From: Prorocentrum cordatum
Lineage: Eukaryota > Sar > Dinophyceae > Prorocentrales > Prorocentraceae
Direction of reading: 5' to 3'
Length of the DNA stretch: 64,000 nt
Assembly: GCA_963575745.1 (NCBI GenBank)
Contig: CAUYUJ010022404.1
Coordinates: 140,001-204,000 of the forward strand
The first letter of the stretch is position 1, and each line of letters starts with the position of its first letter. The position numbers were made by a program, and so were the translations under genes. Positions 61,843-64,000 of this stretch are shown here, in pieces. The notes beneath the pieces are model-generated. The model had not been told where the DNA came from. It searched no databases and saw only the letters and a list, made by a program, of their open reading frames with translations.

Positions 61843-64000
61843 TAGTTCCTCGCGCCGCGGAGGCTCGCCCGTGATGGGCCCCCCGCGCCGATGTTGTCGA
61901 GGGCGCGGGTGAGCTCCCGCCTTCTGGTTCCTCCCTGCCGCGGCCGACGCCGCGGCGGGGGGGCGCCGCCCGTCGCGCCGGTGGCGCTGGTTCCCTCTCA
62001 GGCTCGGCGGCAAGGAGGGGCCGCGAGCGCAGGGCCCACGGCGCCGCGAGGTTCTCCCCGCGGCAGGTTGCGCGGACCAGAGGCGCCGCGCGCGGTGCAA
62101 GCACTTGCCCCTCGCCTGGGCGTGCCTCGACGGCACGCACCCCGCTTGCCGAGGCGCGCCCCTCGCGCCCCTTGGATCCCAAACGGTAGAGCTTATTTTG
62201 TTTTGCCAGTTTGTGCGAGCGCTTTCGCGCGCGCGTAGAGGTGCCGCCAGACGTGGTTCACCGTGAAGTTGCAGGGGGGGGGTCTCGTCGTGGCCCCTGT
62301 GCGTTGAAGGGCCAAAATTTCCGTTTGGTTTCCGACCCCCCTTCCCCTTCCCCCGAGCCCTCAGCGGCGTCCTCCTCAATTCCTTCCTTGTCCTCTCCCG
62401 CCCTTCCTGCCCTTCCTCATCCTCCTCCTGCTCCTCCTCTCCCGCTTCCCCCTCCTCCTCCTCCCCCTCCTCCTTCTCCTCCTCGCCCCCCCCTCTTCCT
62501 CCTCCTCCTCCTCCTCCTCCCCCTCCTCCCCCTCCTCCTCTTCCTCCTCCCTTTCTCCTCCTCCTCCTCCTCCTCCTCCGCCTCCTCCTCCCCCCCCCCC
62601 CATTGCCCTCCTTCTCCGAGCCCTCCTGGCGCTGGCCGCGAGCGCTTGCCGCCTTTCTCGGCGTCCAAGCAGCAGGGCGTTGCCGAGCTAGAGGATGTCA
62701 TCGCCGGGCATGGTGGCGCGCTCTCCGAGGGCGTCGAGGGCTTCAAGGCCATGCTTCCGCCCTCGACGGAGGCCGCGGGCGCGGAGATGTCGGGGCGCGC
62801 TGCCGGGGGGGCAGAAGAAGCAGAAGGGCGGCGAGGCGAAGCTCGAGACCTTCGTCGAGGATCTCCATCGGCGGGCCGCCAAGGCCGACATGGCGGCGCC
62901 CCCTCGGCCACGACTTCTTCAACGCCGCCTTCTCGAGCCCCCTGGAGATTGGGGGGGGGGGGCTCTTGCGCGCGTGCGACGGCGTTGATTCGGGCGTGCC
63001 TTTCTTCGTGAAGGACGTCCGTATCCCGTCCGTCCTACATTGGATGCTGGATGGGACTCGCGTCTTGATATGCCCGTCCTACGGCTTCACTAAAGCTCCC
63101 CCTTCCCAACGTCGCGCATGACGGTGCGCGCGCGTGCGTGCGTTCATTCTTGCGCGCGCGTATACTCGCAGACTGTGACCACGGCGTTGTGGAACCTGGT
63201 CCGAGCATGCATCTTTGCAGCGCGTGTGTACCGCTGTAGGGACTGTGTCGCGTGCATACCTGGTACATACATACGTAAAAATGCCCCCCGTGTGCATTTT
63301 TCTTTACAAACAAGAAATGCTGTTGGTGAGTGTGTATATATATATATATAGAAATGTACGTATATTCATTCGTAACGTACACGGACGCACGCGCGCACGC
63401 ATGCGCGCGCGCGGCCAGTCCGACCGGCCCCGCGTTGCCTGGGTGCCATGGGCACCCTTGGCCCATGGCAGATGCCCATTGCCGTCGCCCCGGTGCTCGC
63501 GGGGGCGGAGCGCGCATTCGACATCGACATCGCCCTCGCGCTCTCCCTCGACCCCCCCCCCTCGCTCCTGCGCCCCCCCCCCCGCCCCTGCGCCCCCCCC
63601 CCCGCCCCGCGCCCCTCCCCCCATTCCCCCCGTCGCCCCTGCGCCCTCCCCCCTCCGCCCCTGCGCCCCCTCTCCCGCGCCGCGCCCCCCCCCCCCCCCC
63701 CCTCCGTCCGAGCGCAGGGCGTGGGCGATATCCTCGCGTCGGCCGCCGAGAAGGGCGCGGCCGGCATCCCGGGGCACGGGCGCTCGAAGTCCCTCGGCCG
63801 CGGCAGGAAGCAGGCGCCCGCGCCGCCCCAGGAGGCGCCCGCGTTCCTGAAGTTGGCCGAGCAGTTCGCTGGATGGCATGCATATTGGAAGACGAGTGTT
63901 TTTTCTGTATTTGCCGCATGTCCCCATCCCGCGCCCCGCCCCCCGCCCTCCCCTCCTCTCCTTCGCCGCGCCGCTTCCGACCTTCCGCCTCCCCGCCCTG
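61843..64000. other. Flank: no complete gene, possible exon pieces
   Basis: GC-rich sequence upstream of the retroelement. A CTC/CCT-rich tract covers about 62400-62600. Two plus-strand stretches look like exon fragments: about 62660-62810 (ELEDVIAGHGGALSEGVEGF) and about 63715-63890 (DILASAAEKGAAGIPGHGRSK, EQFAGWHAYWKTS). They are separated by C-run sequence (63540-63705) and a TATA tract at 63332-63351. No frame joins them convincingly and no family is recognised. Confidence 0.4.

Overview
This window is nuclear DNA of a dinoflagellate. The evidence is a near-perfect relic of the dinoflagellate spliced leader at 2699-2723, several coding families that I know as abundant and unannotated in dinoflagellate gene sets, a GC-rich composition with very long microsatellites, and long genes with few introns. 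Species cannot be fixed; a GC-rich genus such as Prorocentrum or Polarella would fit. I found no rRNA, tRNA or CRISPR, and no conserved housekeeping gene.

Layout. 1-2700: pentanucleotide satellites, a duplicated 120-bp segment and a perfect 61-bp hairpin. 2699-6936 (+): a spliced-leader relic followed 17 nt later by the ATG of a long intronless transposase-like gene with a C-terminal PHD-like zinc finger, carrying one nonsense codon and several homopolymer frameshifts; it looks like a retroposed full-length mRNA. 8507-12243 (+): an unrecognised spliced gene whose first intron (8757-8854) carries 23-bp inverted repeats, the signature of an introner. 12.2-35.9 kb: mostly non-coding, dominated by tandem repeats (GA, about 340-bp, GTC, CAC, ATC, TAC, TATTAC, 73-bp, CCCTATAG, 84-bp units), with two weak ORFs and one decayed coiled-coil gene.

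35893-61842 (-): one large tyrosine-recombinase retroelement, about 15.6 kb without its insert. Its ends have split-direct-repeat architecture (A1 at 61710-61842; B1-A2-B2 at 36544-35893). In order it encodes a membrane-spanning upstream protein, a Gag-like region, a CCCH zinc finger, a methyltransferase-like domain, reverse transcriptase, RNase H, a segment with C5-methyltransferase C-terminal motifs, and a tyrosine recombinase.

42463-52801: the main discovery. A 10.3-kb DNA transposon with matching terminal inverted repeats and a 2-bp CA duplication sits inside that retroelement's polyprotein. Removing the insert and one CA copy rejoins the retroelement reading frame exactly. The insert holds five genes, all on the minus strand (A to E: a transposase-like protein and four small or basic proteins, three of them with Cys/His motifs). 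Thirty-four copies of a 15-16 bp palindrome (AGCGA-5N-TCGCT) lie between and around the genes, never inside the five coding regions as I define them, and oligo(A) tracts lie beside the palindromes at the 3' ends of four genes. This looks like a modular, palindrome-punctuated multigene transposon.

Reading caution: many breaks in otherwise convincing reading frames fall at homopolymer runs (G4, A6, T7, G9, G6, C7, G8). Some may be assembly indels rather than decay.
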